NCBI RefSeq assembly: GCF_016907555.1
Contig: NZ_JAFBCE010000001.1
Location: 1,922,001 to 1,986,000 of the forward strand
Length of the DNA stretch: 64,000 nt
From: Microbacterium laevaniformans
GTDB taxonomy: Bacteria; Actinomycetota; Actinomycetes; Actinomycetales; Microbacteriaceae
Direction of reading: 5' to 3'
Under the pieces are notes generated by a model. The model ran no database searches. It was not told the origin of the DNA and saw only the letters and a list, made by a program, of their open reading frames with translations. Positions 8,982 through 17,325 of the stretch are shown piece after piece. The translations under genes were made by a program, and so were the position numbers. Each line of letters begins with the position of its first letter. The first letter of the stretch is position 1.

Positions 8982-9010
8982 AGCGCGTCGACGGTGTGAG
9001 CGCGTCGACG
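8982..9010. repeat. Short direct repeat AGCGCGTCGACG (two copies, 17-base period)
   Basis: Copies at 8982-8993 and 8999-9010, exactly at the left edge of the aldehyde dehydrogenase remnant; it may mark the deletion junction. Confidence 0.4.
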
Positions 9011-9013
9011 TCG

Positions 9014-9529
9014 GCGTTCGGTCACCCGGCCGACCCCGCGACGCAGCTCGGCCCCGTGCTCACGGGGGCTGCGGCGCGGCGGATGACGGATGCCGTGGCG
9101 CTGGCGCACCGCGAGGGGGCGACGGTCGTCACCGGCGGCGCCGAGATCGACGTCGTGCCCGGTGGCCACCACGTCGCACCGACAGTGGTGACGGGCGTGG
9201 CCGCCGGGTCGGACATCACCCGCCAGGAGCTGTTCGGACCGATCGTCACGGTGCAGGCGTTCGATGAGCGCGACGAGGCGATCGCTCTCGTCAACGACAT
9301 CCCCTACGGGCTCGCGGCCTCGGTGTGGACGACGCGGCTCGACGACCCCCTGGCGCTCGCTCGCGGCGTGGAGGCCGGGCTGGTCTCGGTCGGGGCGTAC
9401 AGCGAAGGCGACCTCGCGGTTCCCTTCGGGGGATGGAAGCAGTCCGGCTTCGGCGGCGTCGAGAAGTCGCTGCGCGCCTTCGAGCAGTGGACCCGCGAGA
9501 AGAGCGTCTGGATCCGCCACCGGTCGTGA
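9014..9529 (+). pseudogene. Aldehyde dehydrogenase, C-terminal remnant
   Basis: The last about 170 residues of an NAD(P)-dependent aldehyde dehydrogenase are intact. Visible parts are GHPADPATQLGPVL, QELFGPIVTVQAFD, the NDIPYGLAASVWT segment and the family's C-terminal PFGGWKQSGFG followed by FEQWTREKSVWI. The N-terminal two thirds, including the Rossmann GxxxxG, the general-base Glu and the nucleophilic Cys, are missing, and no start codon with a ribosome binding site precedes it. It is therefore inactive. The left edge coincides with a 12-base direct repeat. Confidence 0.85.
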
Positions 9530-9548
9530 GAGCGGACCGCGGCTCGTT

Positions 9549-9590
9549 AACCGGCCGGTTCGATGTGCGCACTACAATCACGGCGTGATT
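9549..9590 (+). promoter_or_regulatory. Two palindromes and a -10 box upstream of the APC permease
   Basis: AACCGGCCGGTT (9549-9560, perfect) and AATCACGGCGTGATT (9576-9590, perfect around a 3-base centre) flank a TACAAT -10-like hexamer at 9573-9578. The arrangement suggests repressor sites overlapping the promoter of the permease gene. No regulator gene is adjacent. Confidence 0.4.
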
Positions 9591-9616
9591 CCTCCCCGTA
9601 CGTCGTCGCGAGAGCG

Positions 9617-10873
9617 ATGAGCGCGCCCGCAGCGCTGGCACGCCGGCTGGGCCTCGTCGACGCGATCGCCATCGGCCTGGGCTCGATGATCGGCGCCGGA
9701 GTGTTCGCGGCCTTCACCCCCGCCGCCGCGGCCGCCGGCTCAGGCCTGTTGATCGGCCTCGCGATCGCCGCCGTCGTCGCCTACGCCAACGCGACGTCGT
9801 CGGCGCAACTGGCTGCACAGTTCCCGACCTCCGGGGGCACCTACGTCTACGGCCGGGAGATGATCGGCCCGTGGTCGGGGTTCTTCGCCGGGTGGTCGTT
9901 CGTCATCGGCAAGACCGCCAGCTGCGCGGCGATGGCGTTGACGTTCGCCTCGTATGCCGCCCCCGCGGGGTGGGAGAAGCCCGTCGCCGTCGCCGCGGTC
10001 CTGGTGCTCGCGGCGGTCAACACGGTCGGGGTCACCCGCACGGCGGCTCTCACCAAGGTGATCGTGGTGGTCGTCTTGGCGGTGCTCGCCCTCGTGGTCG
10101 TGGCCGCCTCGGCATCCGGCGCCGGCTCCGCCGACAACCTCGTGATCGATCCCGGCCCCCACGGCTGGTACGGCGTGCTGCAGTCGGCCGGGCTGCTGTT
10201 CTTCGCCTTCGCGGGGTACGCCCGCATCGCCACGATGGGCGAGGAAGTGCGCGATCCTCGCCGGACGATCCCCCGCGCGATCGTCATCGCACTGAGCCTG
10301 GCCCTGCTCGTGTACGTCGCCATCGCCCTCGTGTCGCTCGCCACCCTCGGCCCCGAGCGCCTCGCCGCCTCGTCGGCACCGCTGGCCGAGGTGGCGGCGG
10401 CGGGCGGGTGGACCTGGACCGCGCCGGTCGTGCGGGTCGGGGCAGCGGCGGCATCCCTGGGGGCCCTTCTGGCTCTCGTCGCCGGCATCGGGCGCACGAG
10501 CCTGGCGATGGCCCGCACGGGAGACCTGCCGCAGTGGCTCTCGGCGGTGCACCCGCGCTACGCCGTTCCGCACCGCGCGGAGCTCGTGCTCGCGGTCATC
10601 GTGAGTCTTCTGATCGTGGCGACCGACCTTCGATCCGCGATCGGGTTCTCGTCGTTCGGCGTGCTGCTGTACTACCTGGTCGCCAACATCGCCGCGTTCC
10701 GACAGGATGCCGCGGCCCGCCGTTTTCCGCGGGCGCTGCAGATCGTCGGCATGATCGGCTGCATCGTGCTGGTGGCGACCCTGCCCTGGCCGTCGATCGT
10801 CGGCGGCGTGGTGGTCGCGTGCGTCGGCGTCGGCTACCGGGCGCTGCGGCTGCGGGGCGGAATGCGGGCCTGA
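9617..10873 (+). CDS. APC-superfamily amino acid permease
   Basis: 418 residues and about 12 membrane helices. The unwound first helix motif GLGSMIGAGVF is diagnostic of the amino acid-polyamine-organocation superfamily, and GEEVRDPRRTIPRAI in the middle loop is also typical. It is slightly shorter than most members (430-480) but complete. I chose ATG 9617, which directly precedes SAPAALARRLG; an in-frame extension to 9563 has no homologous character. The substrate is probably an amino acid or amine. Confidence 0.85.
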   Translation: MSAPAALARRLGLVDAIAIGLGSMIGAGVFAAFTPAAAAAGSGLLIGLAIAAVVAYANATSSAQLAAQFPTSGGTYVYGREMIGPWSGFFAGWSFVIGKTASCAAMALTFASYAAPAGWEKPVAVAAVLVLAAVNTVGVTRTAALTKVIVVVVLAVLALVVVAASASGAGSADNLVIDPGPHGWYGVLQSAGLLFFAFAGYARIATMGEEVRDPRRTIPRAIVIALSLALLVYVAIALVSLATLGPERLAASSAPLAEVAAAGGWTWTAPVVRVGAAAASLGALLALVAGIGRTSLAMARTGDLPQWLSAVHPRYAVPHRAELVLAVIVSLLIVATDLRSAIGFSSFGVLLYYLVANIAAFRQDAAARRFPRALQIVGMIGCIVLVATLPWPSIVGGVVVACVGVGYRALRLRGGMRA

Positions 10874-10981
10874 CCAGCTCGACACCGCCGCGCACCGATG
10901 CAGCTCACACCAGCGACGTCGACCAGGCGACCTCGATGCCGTTCTCGCTCCCTCTTCCGCCGCGCGCGCCGTCCGCGACGT

Positions 10982-11785
10982 TCACGGCTGCGGCGTGGCG
11001 ATGCTCACCGGCATCCCCCAGCCCGAGAAGTGCTGCGTGGTCGTCGTCTGCGTGCCGGCCACCGACACGGTGGCCTGGACACCGGCGGGCACGTGCCCGG
11101 ACGTCAACCACAGCGTCATCTCCTGCACGTCGGCGCCGACGGCGCTGAACGGCGCGTCGGCCTGCACGCGCCACGCGCGTACCTGCGTACCGTCCGGCAG
11201 GTCGACGAGATCTTGGTCCTTCTGCACGGTCCACGACGGCGCCGACGCGATAAGGGATGCCGTGGCCGACGGGTCGGCAAACGCCCGGTAGGCCTGCCCG
11301 ATCGTGCCCGCCAGCATCTTCTTCGGATCGGAGCTGGTCGCGTCTCCCTGCACCCACGCTCCGTCGATCGTGACCCACGACGCGTCGGGGGTGAGCACGA
11401 ACGACGTCGTGCCGTCGCTGCTGGTGACCGTTCCGGACAGCGCCGGAGCGTCACCGAAGACGAAGTCCGCCGTCCCCGTCGTGCCGTCGGATGCCGAGAA
11501 CGTCTCGTGCCCGCTGCGCGCCGCCTTGGAGAACGCGACGACGCACGCGGCGAGGTCGGCGCCGGTGACAGCGGCGTCCGCCCTGAGATCGACGGCGTCG
11601 CAGACGCTCGGGGCGGCGATGGGTGCGGCGCCGGCCGCCGCGGACGCAGAGGCGGTGGCGGTCGTCAGCGCGGCGGCATCGGATGAGGAGCCGGCGGGGT
11701 TCGGCGTCCCCGCGGAGCAGGAGCTCAGCGCAAGGGCGCAGGCGAAAACACCGAGGGTCAACACAAGAGGAAGGGGCCGTCGCAT
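10982..11785 (-). CDS. Secreted lipoprotein of unknown function
   Basis: 267 residues with a type II signal peptide: MRRPLP, a hydrophobic core and lipobox ALSSC, so Cys is at about 23. An Ala/Ser/Thr-rich linker follows, then a domain of repeated beta segments ([27 protein letters not shown]) ending in [11 protein letters not shown]. The fold resembles LppX/LprG- or LolA-like lipid-binding lipoproteins, but the similarity is only structural impression. TAGGGT lies 6 bases before the ATG, so the mRNA is probably leaderless. Confidence 0.7.
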   Translation of the reverse strand: MRRPLPLVLTLGVFACALALSSCSAGTPNPAGSSSDAAALTTATASASAAAGAAPIAAPSVCDAVDLRADAAVTGADLAACVVAFSKAARSGHETFSASDGTTGTADFVFGDAPALSGTVTSSDGTTSFVLTPDASWVTIDGAWVQGDATSSDPKKMLAGTIGQAYRAFADPSATASLIASAPSWTVQKDQDLVDLPDGTQVRAWRVQADAPFSAVGADVQEMTLWLTSGHVPAGVQATVSVAGTQTTTTQHFSGWGMPVSIATPQP

Positions 11786-11791
11786 GCTTCG

Positions 11792-11797
11792 ACCCTA
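11792..11797 (-). promoter_or_regulatory. -10 box of the lipoprotein gene (leaderless)
   Basis: TAGGGT on the reverse strand, 6 bases from ATG 11785. Confidence 0.5.
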
Positions 11798-11976
11798 CGA
11801 CAGACGTCCAGCGTGCTCACGGGCAGATGGTGCTAAGCTCAATCGTCCCGCATTTCGGGCACGGGTCCGTCCCACCCCTCTCGACGCCGAGAGCTCACCA
11901 CTCGGACCACCACCTTCTACCCGCGGCATCTTCTCGCCGCCTGCGCATCCCGTGGCGGTGCGCACAGAAACGATTG

Positions 11977-12267
11977 ATGATTCTCCTCACCTCGCACGAG
12001 GTCACCTGGCGCCAGGCCGATCACGACGTGTACGTCGCGACGGCGCTCGGCGAGTACGCCGGGTTCGTCCATGAGACGGATGCCGGGGCGCGCGCCTGCG
12101 GCGCCCAGGGGCAAGACCTCGGCATCCACCTCGACGTGGACGCCGCGCGCGCAGCCGTCACCGCAGCGCTCGCAGCCCCCACCTCGACTCACACACGTCC
12201 GCATCGCATTCGTCGACGCGGCACACCCGGTCGCTCCGGCGGCCCGAAAAACAGAAGGAAAGACACG
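11977..12267 (+). CDS. Upstream open frame in the cold-shock leader, in frame with the csp gene
   Basis: From ATG 11977 the frame reads [20 protein letters not shown], continues with [10 protein letters not shown] and a [15 protein letters not shown] segment, then degenerates into an Arg/Pro-rich stretch. It has no stop before the cold-shock start at 12268, so it would give an N-terminally extended Csp of 165 residues. The first about 65 residues resemble small hypothetical proteins found in front of csp genes in related bacteria. A lost stop codon or a translational control element are both possible. It lacks a strong ribosome binding site. Confidence 0.4.
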
Positions 12268-12471
12268 ATGGCCACTGGCACCGTGAAATGGTTCAACTCC
12301 GAGAAGGGCTACGGCTTCATCGCGCCGGACGACGGCTCCGCCGACCTGTTCGCGCACTTCTCCGCAATCGTCAGCGACGGCTTCAAGGAGCTGCGCGAAG
12401 ACCAGAAGGTCGAATTCGACGCCGAGCGTGGCCCCAAGGGCATGCAGGCTGCGAACATCCGCGCCCTCTGA
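12268..12471 (+). CDS. Cold-shock protein, CspA family
   Basis: 67 residues, the classical length. RNP1 (KGYGFI) and RNP2 (LFAHF) RNA-binding motifs are intact, as is the opening [15 protein letters not shown]. It binds single-stranded RNA/DNA and acts as an RNA chaperone. GAAGGAA lies 7-13 bases upstream of the ATG. A leader of more than 400 bases seems to separate it from a TAAGCT -10-like element near 11832, as in other cold-regulated csp genes. A strong hairpin terminator follows 13 bases after the stop. Confidence 0.95.
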   Translation: MATGTVKWFNSEKGYGFIAPDDGSADLFAHFSAIVSDGFKELREDQKVEFDAERGPKGMQAANIRAL

Positions 12472-12483
12472 TCCAGAGTCACG

Positions 12484-12521
12484 AAAGAGCCCGTCCCGAC
12501 TGCTGTCGAGGCGGGCTCTTT
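12484..12521 (+). terminator. Rho-independent terminator of the cold-shock gene
   Basis: AAAGAGCCCG (12484-12493) pairs with CGGGCTCTTT (12512-12521) and the stem ends in T residues. Confidence 0.85.
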
Positions 12522-12572
12522 CCTGCATTCCGCCCTGCCATATGTCCCCCAGGTGCGCCGAACGGGCCACGT

Positions 12573-12578
12573 TAGGCT
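12573..12578 (+). promoter_or_regulatory. -10 box of the GNAT gene (leaderless)
   Basis: TAGGCT 6 bases before GTG 12585. Confidence 0.5.
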
Positions 12579-12584
12579 GACGGC

Positions 12585-13007
12585 GTGGCCTTCGAACCGA
12601 CTCCCACCCAGGACGATCGACGAGGCAGGCGGCAGAGCGCGGCCGACGACGGCGGGCGCCTCTACGGCATCTGGAGCGACGGGCAGCTCGCCAGCGGAGT
12701 GATGTTCGTGAGCTTCAGCGCCCCGGCCGGCCAGTGCGAGATCGGATGCTGGCTGGAGCCGGCTGCCGAGGGTCGGGGACTAGTGACCGCGGCATCCCGC
12801 CTGCTCGTCGACTACGCCCTCCGCGAGCGCGGTCTGAACCGGGTCGAGTGGCGCTGCCGGGCCGACAACGAGCGCAGCGCCGCCGTCGCCCGCCGTCTCG
12901 GCATGACCCTCGATGGCACCCTGCGGGGAGCGTGGCTCAACGGCGGCGTCTTCCACGACAAGCAGGTGTGGGCACTGGTGCGCGCCGAGCTTGCGGCGCC
13001 ACAGTGA
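12585..13007 (+). CDS. GNAT acetyltransferase, RimJ/RimL type, short at the N-terminus
   Basis: 140 residues. The C-terminal half is standard: EIGCWLEPAAEGRGL (acetyl-CoA pyrophosphate loop), then WRCRADNERSAAVARRLGM and the GTLRGAWL finish seen in ribosomal-protein N-acetyltransferases. Family members are about 170-190 residues; roughly 45 residues including the first strand and helix are absent. GTG 12585 is preceded by a TAGGCT box 6 bases upstream, so the short form seems to be what is transcribed. It could be a decayed gene. Confidence 0.65.
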   Translation: MAFEPTPTQDDRRGRRQSAADDGGRLYGIWSDGQLASGVMFVSFSAPAGQCEIGCWLEPAAEGRGLVTAASRLLVDYALRERGLNRVEWRCRADNERSAAVARRLGMTLDGTLRGAWLNGGVFHDKQVWALVRAELAAPQ

Positions 13008-13020
13008 TGGCGGCGGCCGC

Positions 13021-13473
13021 TTACCGAGCGTCGAGCGCGTCGACGAGGTGCCGGTTGCGCTCCACGATCAGCCTCCGCAGGTAGGGCACGAGGATCAGCC
13101 GCTCTGCGAGCGCCCCGAAGACGGGCGAGGCGAGCGTGAGAGTGTCGGTCATCACCGTGCCGCCGTCGCCGTCGTCCTCGAACACGTGCTCGTGTCGGAA
13201 GGACCGGAATGGCCCGCGGGTCTGATCGTCGACGAACCTTGCGGGCCGGTCGAGCGCCGTGATGCGCGAGGTCATCGTGAACCAGACGCCGAAGTGGCGC
13301 GCCCGCCAGGTGACCGTCTCCCCCAGCCCGATGGCGCCGGACGTCACGCCGCCGATGGCACGCTCGTCGGATGCCGACATCGACGCCAGATGCGCATCGA
13401 TGTCGAGCGAGAGGTCGAAAAGTTCCTCGCGGGCGACGCTCGCGCGGGTGATGACCGTGAAGGAGCTCGCCAT
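13021..13473 (-). CDS. SRPBCC-family (START-like) protein
   Basis: 150 residues with the helix-grip pattern: the N-terminal strand FTVITRASVAREELFDLSLDID, a central VTWRARHFGVWFTMTSRI, the EHVFEDDGDGGTVMTDTLTLASP strand pair and a long C-terminal helix. The family binds hydrophobic ligands or catalyses cyclisation; this subgroup is uncharacterised. It is followed on the same strand by nothing obvious and preceded by a VOC protein 27 bases away, probably its operon partner. Confidence 0.8.
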   Translation of the reverse strand: MASSFTVITRASVAREELFDLSLDIDAHLASMSASDERAIGGVTSGAIGLGETVTWRARHFGVWFTMTSRITALDRPARFVDDQTRGPFRSFRHEHVFEDDGDGGTVMTDTLTLASPVFGALAERLILVPYLRRLIVERNRHLVDALDAR

Positions 13474-13499
13474 GCCTCGATCCTCGCAGCCGCACGCCG

Positions 13500-13892
13500 T
13501 CAGGAGCCGTCGGCGACGATCTCCGCTTTGGCTCCCGCCGAGTTCTCCAGCCAGCCGGCGTAGTGATCCGGTCCACCCGCATGCGGATACCGGTCGTGGT
13601 ACAGCGGCGTCCAGCCGTGTTCGGGAGCCGCCGCCATGACGGCGTCGACGTGTTCGCGGGTTCCCCCGTGGAAAGCGAGGTGGTTGACGCCGGGCGCGCG
13701 GCGGTCATGATCGTCGCGGGAGAGGTTCGGCGAGGTGGTGAGCGTGAGGTACGCCCCGCCCGCGCTCCAGGATTCCCCCTCCGGCCACTCGCTCTCGCGG
13801 GCGAACCCGAGCTGCTGCAGCAACCAGCCCCACTCGAGGCGAGCTTGATCCAGATCGGCGACCCACAGTTCGACGTGATGGAAGCCGGGCAT
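13500..13892 (-). CDS. VOC (glyoxalase/bleomycin resistance) family protein
   Basis: 130 residues with two beta-alpha-beta-beta-beta modules: FHHVELWVADLDQARLEWGW at the start and GVNHLAFHGGTREHVDAV in the middle, then YAGWLENSAGAKAEIV. Candidate metal ligands are His-5 region, His in NHLAFH and Glu near the end. Family members include glyoxalase I, dioxygenases and antibiotic-binding proteins; the activity cannot be assigned. It is probably co-transcribed with the SRPBCC gene. Confidence 0.85.
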   Translation of the reverse strand: MPGFHHVELWVADLDQARLEWGWLLQQLGFARESEWPEGESWSAGGAYLTLTTSPNLSRDDHDRRAPGVNHLAFHGGTREHVDAVMAAAPEHGWTPLYHDRYPHAGGPDHYAGWLENSAGAKAEIVADGS

Positions 13893-13991
13893 ACGGACAG
13901 TCTTTCAGGCTTGCGCGTGCGTGGACGGCGCCTCGGCGTGGTGGCGAGGTCGCGTCGGTTTGCGTGTTCGCGCGTTGCGGCGGACAGTGGT

Positions 13992-14732
13992 GTGGTGCCC
14001 GATGTCTCGATCGATCTTCCCGCTCCCGACCTCTCTGACGACGCCGCTGCGCGTGACGCTGTATTGGACAACGCGGCGTGGTCGTCGCTGACGGGACCGC
14101 ACGCCGCGTTCGCCATCGGCGGTGACCTCGCTCGCCGCTACCCGGACGATGTCGCGCCCTTCGTCGCCGTGCGCACGTGGGACGACCCCGCGGTCTGGGA
14201 CGCTCTGCGCGAGATCGTGGATGCCGGGGAGCAGTTCGGTCTGTCGGGTTTCGACGGCGAGCTGCCGGCCGGGTGGGAGTTCGTCGGCGGCGGCGAGGGC
14301 GTGCAGCTGATCGAGACGCCGGTGTTGTCGACGCGCCCGGACGAAGAGGCTGTGGAGCTCGGTGCCGACGATGTGGACGACATGCTCGCGATCGTCGCCC
14401 GCAACCAACCCGGTCCGTTCCGCCCGCGCACCCACGAGCTCGGCCGCTACATCGGCATCCACCGGGGCGGGCGTCTCGTGGCGATGGCGGGCGAGCGCCT
14501 GCATCCCGCGGGCTGGACCGAGATCAGCGCGGTCGCGGTCGATGAGGACCACCGCCGTCAGGGGTTGGCCTCGCGGCTCGTGCTGGATGTGGCCTTTCAC
14601 ATCCAGCAGCGCGGCGACCGGGCGCTGATGCATGCCGCGGCATCCAACACCGGCGCGATCGCCGCGTACGAACGTCTCGGCTTCGCGCTGCGTCGCCGCA
14701 CACGTTTCAGCTCGGTGCGCGCGCCGCAGTAG
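13992..14732 (+). CDS. GNAT acetyltransferase with N-terminal extension
   Basis: About 246 residues. The N-terminal 110 residues form a family-specific region (DLSDDAAARDAVLDNAAWSSL, DDVAPFVAVRTWDDPAVWDAL). The C-terminal GNAT domain has ISAVAVDEDHRRQGLASRLV with the RRQGLA acetyl-CoA loop and ASNTGAIAAYERLGF. This matches FR47/MSHD-like acetyltransferases. GTG 13992 or 13995 is the likely start; a strong ribosome binding site is not visible. The acceptor substrate is unknown. Confidence 0.8.
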   Translation: MVPDVSIDLPAPDLSDDAAARDAVLDNAAWSSLTGPHAAFAIGGDLARRYPDDVAPFVAVRTWDDPAVWDALREIVDAGEQFGLSGFDGELPAGWEFVGGGEGVQLIETPVLSTRPDEEAVELGADDVDDMLAIVARNQPGPFRPRTHELGRYIGIHRGGRLVAMAGERLHPAGWTEISAVAVDEDHRRQGLASRLVLDVAFHIQQRGDRALMHAAASNTGAIAAYERLGFALRRRTRFSSVRAPQ

Positions 14733-14856
14733 ACGCGCAGCGTTCCCTCCGCTCGACGCATCCCCGGTGATCGCGACGACCAGTGGTGCGACGCGACGAC
14801 AGACGATGTGATCGGTGGCCTTGGTACCGACGGACCGCCGCTGATAGACATCAAAG

Positions 14857-15630
14857 ATGACACCTTCGCGAACGACGACGCACACGACCACGGTCCTCGG
14901 CGCTCTCATCGCCGCAGCGTTCGCACTGTCGGGCTGCGCGACGACGACCGGTGCAGCACCGTCACCGAGCTCTTCCGCCAGCGACGAGGCCACAGCCACA
15001 TCGACGGCGGGCGCCACCGTGACGGGGACGGGCGCGACGGGGTGGCCGGGGCTGGACTTCCCCGTTCCCGCGGGCGCCCGCTCGGTGTCGATCGACTTCA
15101 CGTGCGAGGGCGTCGGGCACTACGTCGTCGAGTTCGGCGATGCGATGGCGGAGAACACGTCCCCGATCAGCGGAACGTGCGGCGCGCCGGCGGCGCTCGC
15201 GTGGCCGGTGGATGCGAAGACCCAACCCTCTATCGCGGTGACGGTGGACGACGGCATCCCGTGGACGGCGACGCCGCTGTTCTCCACCAAGGAGTTCGTT
15301 CGGGATGCCGCGGTGACCGCGGACTGCGCCGCGTTCGTCGACGTGTACAGCGCGCTCATGAATGCTGATCAGGGCTACACCCAGTACAAGGCGTTCGACG
15401 CCGCGACCTGGACGGCGCGGGTCGCCGCGGCGTCATCCCAGCTCGCTGCCCTCGCAGCCGCCTCCAGGTCGAGCCTGAAGGGGCCGCTCACCTCAATGTC
15501 GCACACGGTGTCGACGGCCACCGAGCCCGGCACCGCACAGGCGGGCATAGCGGATGATGTGGCGCAGATCGGCGCCGCGTGCAATGCGAACCAGACGCCG
15601 TACTTCCTCAAGGCGGAGTTCGGCGGCTGA
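14857..15630 (+). CDS. Secreted lipoprotein of unknown function
   Basis: 257 residues with a type II signal peptide (positively charged start, hydrophobic core, lipobox ALSGC near residue 26) and a Ser/Thr/Ala-rich linker. A beta-rich segment (DFPVPAGARSVSIDFTCEGVGHYVVEFGD) precedes a helical C-terminal part (AALAAASRSSLKGPLTSM). Four or more Cys residues after the lipobox suggest disulphides. I do not recognise the family. GATAGA lies 8 bases ahead of the ATG region, so the mRNA may be leaderless. Confidence 0.7.
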   Translation: MTPSRTTTHTTTVLGALIAAAFALSGCATTTGAAPSPSSSASDEATATSTAGATVTGTGATGWPGLDFPVPAGARSVSIDFTCEGVGHYVVEFGDAMAENTSPISGTCGAPAALAWPVDAKTQPSIAVTVDDGIPWTATPLFSTKEFVRDAAVTADCAAFVDVYSALMNADQGYTQYKAFDAATWTARVAAASSQLAALAAASRSSLKGPLTSMSHTVSTATEPGTAQAGIADDVAQIGAACNANQTPYFLKAEFGG

Positions 15631-15661
15631 GGCGCCGGCCCGGCGGCCTGAACCGGTCGCG

Positions 15662-15667
15662 TAGTGT
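15662..15667 (+). promoter_or_regulatory. -10 box of the P-loop kinase-like gene (leaderless)
   Basis: TAGTGT 6 bases before GTG 15674. Confidence 0.45.
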
Positions 15668-15673
15668 CAGCAC

Positions 15674-16237
15674 GTGCGGATCGTCGTTTCGGGAACCCAT
15701 GGCAGCGGCAAGAGCACGCTCATCGCCGACTTTGCGCGGCGGCATCCGGAGTACGCCGTGTTCGCCGACCCGTTCGAGCTCATCGACGAGTCGGACGATC
15801 GGCCGGCCGCGGCGATGTTCGCCTCGCAGCTGCGACTCGCAGCTGGTCGGCTGATCGAGGGAGAACCGGGCGGCAACGTTATCGCCGAGCGCGGCCCGCT
15901 CGACTTCTTGGCGTATCTGCTGGCACTGGATGAACTCGGGCGCACGGCGCTCGACCGCTCGACGCTCTCAACCGCGGCTGACCGCACGCGAACAGCACTG
16001 GCGACGGTCGATCACCTCGTTGTGCTCCCGCTGACGGCCGCTCATCCGATCCACGTCGGCGACGACGAGGATGCCGCGCTGCGCGAGACCATGAACGACG
16101 TGCTGCTGGACCTCCTCGACGACGCTGACGTCGTCCCGGCTGGACTGACGGTGACGGAGGTCACGGGATCGCCCGCAGAGCGCCTCGCCACGATCGAGAC
16201 ACTGATCGCTGAGCCGCGGAGCTCGGAGCGAGGCTAG
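15674..16237 (+). CDS. P-loop NTPase, nucleoside-kinase-like
   Basis: 187 residues opening with strand RIVVSGTHGSGKSTLI (Walker A GTHGSGKS at residues 7-14). ERGPLDFLAYLLALD resembles the ERS/DR substrate-binding region of deoxynucleoside- and AAA_28-type kinases, and HLVVLPL is the next strand. It probably phosphorylates a small molecule or nucleoside, but the substrate is unknown. The stop overlaps the stop of the convergent DyP gene. A TAGTGT box 6 bases before the GTG supports the chosen start. Confidence 0.7.
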   Translation: MRIVVSGTHGSGKSTLIADFARRHPEYAVFADPFELIDESDDRPAAAMFASQLRLAAGRLIEGEPGGNVIAERGPLDFLAYLLALDELGRTALDRSTLSTAADRTRTALATVDHLVVLPLTAAHPIHVGDDEDAALRETMNDVLLDLLDDADVVPAGLTVTEVTGSPAERLATIETLIAEPRSSERG

Positions 16238-17187
16238 GCGGAGTCCCCCAGGACGTCGAGGACGTCGGCCGACGGCACGAAGAACGTGGAGCCGGTGAGC
16301 GGAGTGGAGAAGTCGAGCAGTCGGTCGTGGAGTCCCGGCGGGTCGCCGATGAACATCCGCTCCAGCATCTTCTCAATCACCCAGAGCCGGCGCGAGTAGC
16401 CGATGAAGTAGGTGCCGAACTGGGTAGCGGGGCTGCCGAACGGCATGTTGTCGCGGAGGATGTCGTGTTCGATGCCGTCGTCGTCGACGATGGTCGCGAG
16501 GGTCTTGTGCGCCTTCTGGCCCGACTCCGCGTCGTCCAGTTCGACGCCGTCGAACTTGCGTCGCCCTATGACCGCTTCCTGCTGTTCGGCGGAAAGCGCA
16601 TTCCACCGGTCGAGCGGGTGCACGTACTTCTGCACGACGACGTAGCTCCCGCCGCGTCCGACGGGGTCTTCGTCGCCCACGAGAGTGGACTCGGGCAGGT
16701 CGGGGCCCACCGGGTTGGCCGTGCCGTCGATGAACCCCAGCAGGTCGCGGATGTCGAAGTAGCGGAAGCCCTCGGTCTCGTCGACGACAACAGCGCTCGA
16801 GCCCAGCGCGTCGAGCAGCAGTCTCTCGAACTCGAAACACAGATCCCGCCGGTTCGCGCGGATGTGGAAGAGCAAATCACCCGGGGTGCTCGGAGCGTGA
16901 TGCACCGCACCTTCGACGGGGCGGAAGGGGCGGAGCTCCGCCGGCATCGGGCGCCCGGTGAGCGCCGGCCAGACGCGCGCGCCGATGCCGACCGTGCAGG
17001 CGAGCGCGGCATCGAGGTCTCGGATGCCGACGGTCTTGAGCAGCCCCGAGAGGTCACCCAGGACGGAGCGCGCGGTGGCGGTCGCGTCGGAATCGTCGCC
17101 CACGGTCACGACCAAGAAGACCGCCGACGTCGTCAGCGGAGCATCCACACTCTGAGGCGAAATGGGCACACGGCGGTTATCACTCAC
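16234..17187 (-). CDS. DyP-type heme peroxidase
   Basis: 317 residues. The family signature GFIDGTANP (GxxDG with catalytic Asp) and the second half with heme-proximal region (EHDILRDNMPFG, the ATQFGTYFIGYSR stretch, LERMFIG) are intact. It reduces H2O2 or dyes using b-type heme. There is no Tat signal, so it is a cytosolic or encapsulin-loaded type; no encapsulin gene is in the window. Start: GTG 17187 preceded at 7 bases by TAGGTT, which fits a leaderless transcript; a longer frame from 17244 lacks homology. Confidence 0.9.
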   Translation of the reverse strand: MSDNRRVPISPQSVDAPLTTSAVFLVVTVGDDSDATATARSVLGDLSGLLKTVGIRDLDAALACTVGIGARVWPALTGRPMPAELRPFRPVEGAVHHAPSTPGDLLFHIRANRRDLCFEFERLLLDALGSSAVVVDETEGFRYFDIRDLLGFIDGTANPVGPDLPESTLVGDEDPVGRGGSYVVVQKYVHPLDRWNALSAEQQEAVIGRRKFDGVELDDAESGQKAHKTLATIVDDDGIEHDILRDNMPFGSPATQFGTYFIGYSRRLWVIEKMLERMFIGDPPGLHDRLLDFSTPLTGSTFFVPSADVLDVLGDSA

Positions 17188-17194
17188 GAGACCG

Positions 17195-17200
17195 AACCTA
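17195..17200 (-). promoter_or_regulatory. -10 box of the DyP peroxidase gene (leaderless)
   Basis: TAGGTT on the reverse strand, 7 bases from GTG 17187; it decides the start choice. Confidence 0.5.
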
Positions 17201-17313
17201 GCGCCGGAGCGGCGGCTGAGGGTGGTGCGGTCTGGGCCACCCACGTCGTCGCGGAAATGTGATTCGAGTGCGGTTGTCGAAGTCTGTGCCCCTCCTCGTG
17301 CGCCACCTGCTCG

Positions 17314-17319
17314 TAGGCT
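17314..17319 (+). promoter_or_regulatory. -10 box of the small membrane protein gene (leaderless)
   Basis: TAGGCT 6 bases before ATG 17326. Confidence 0.5.
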
Positions 17320-17325
17320 GAGCCG

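Noticed and set aside
9585..9616. GTG 9585, 6 bases after TACAAT, as a leaderless start of the APC permease
   Set aside because: It is not in frame with the permease (32 bases before ATG 9617).
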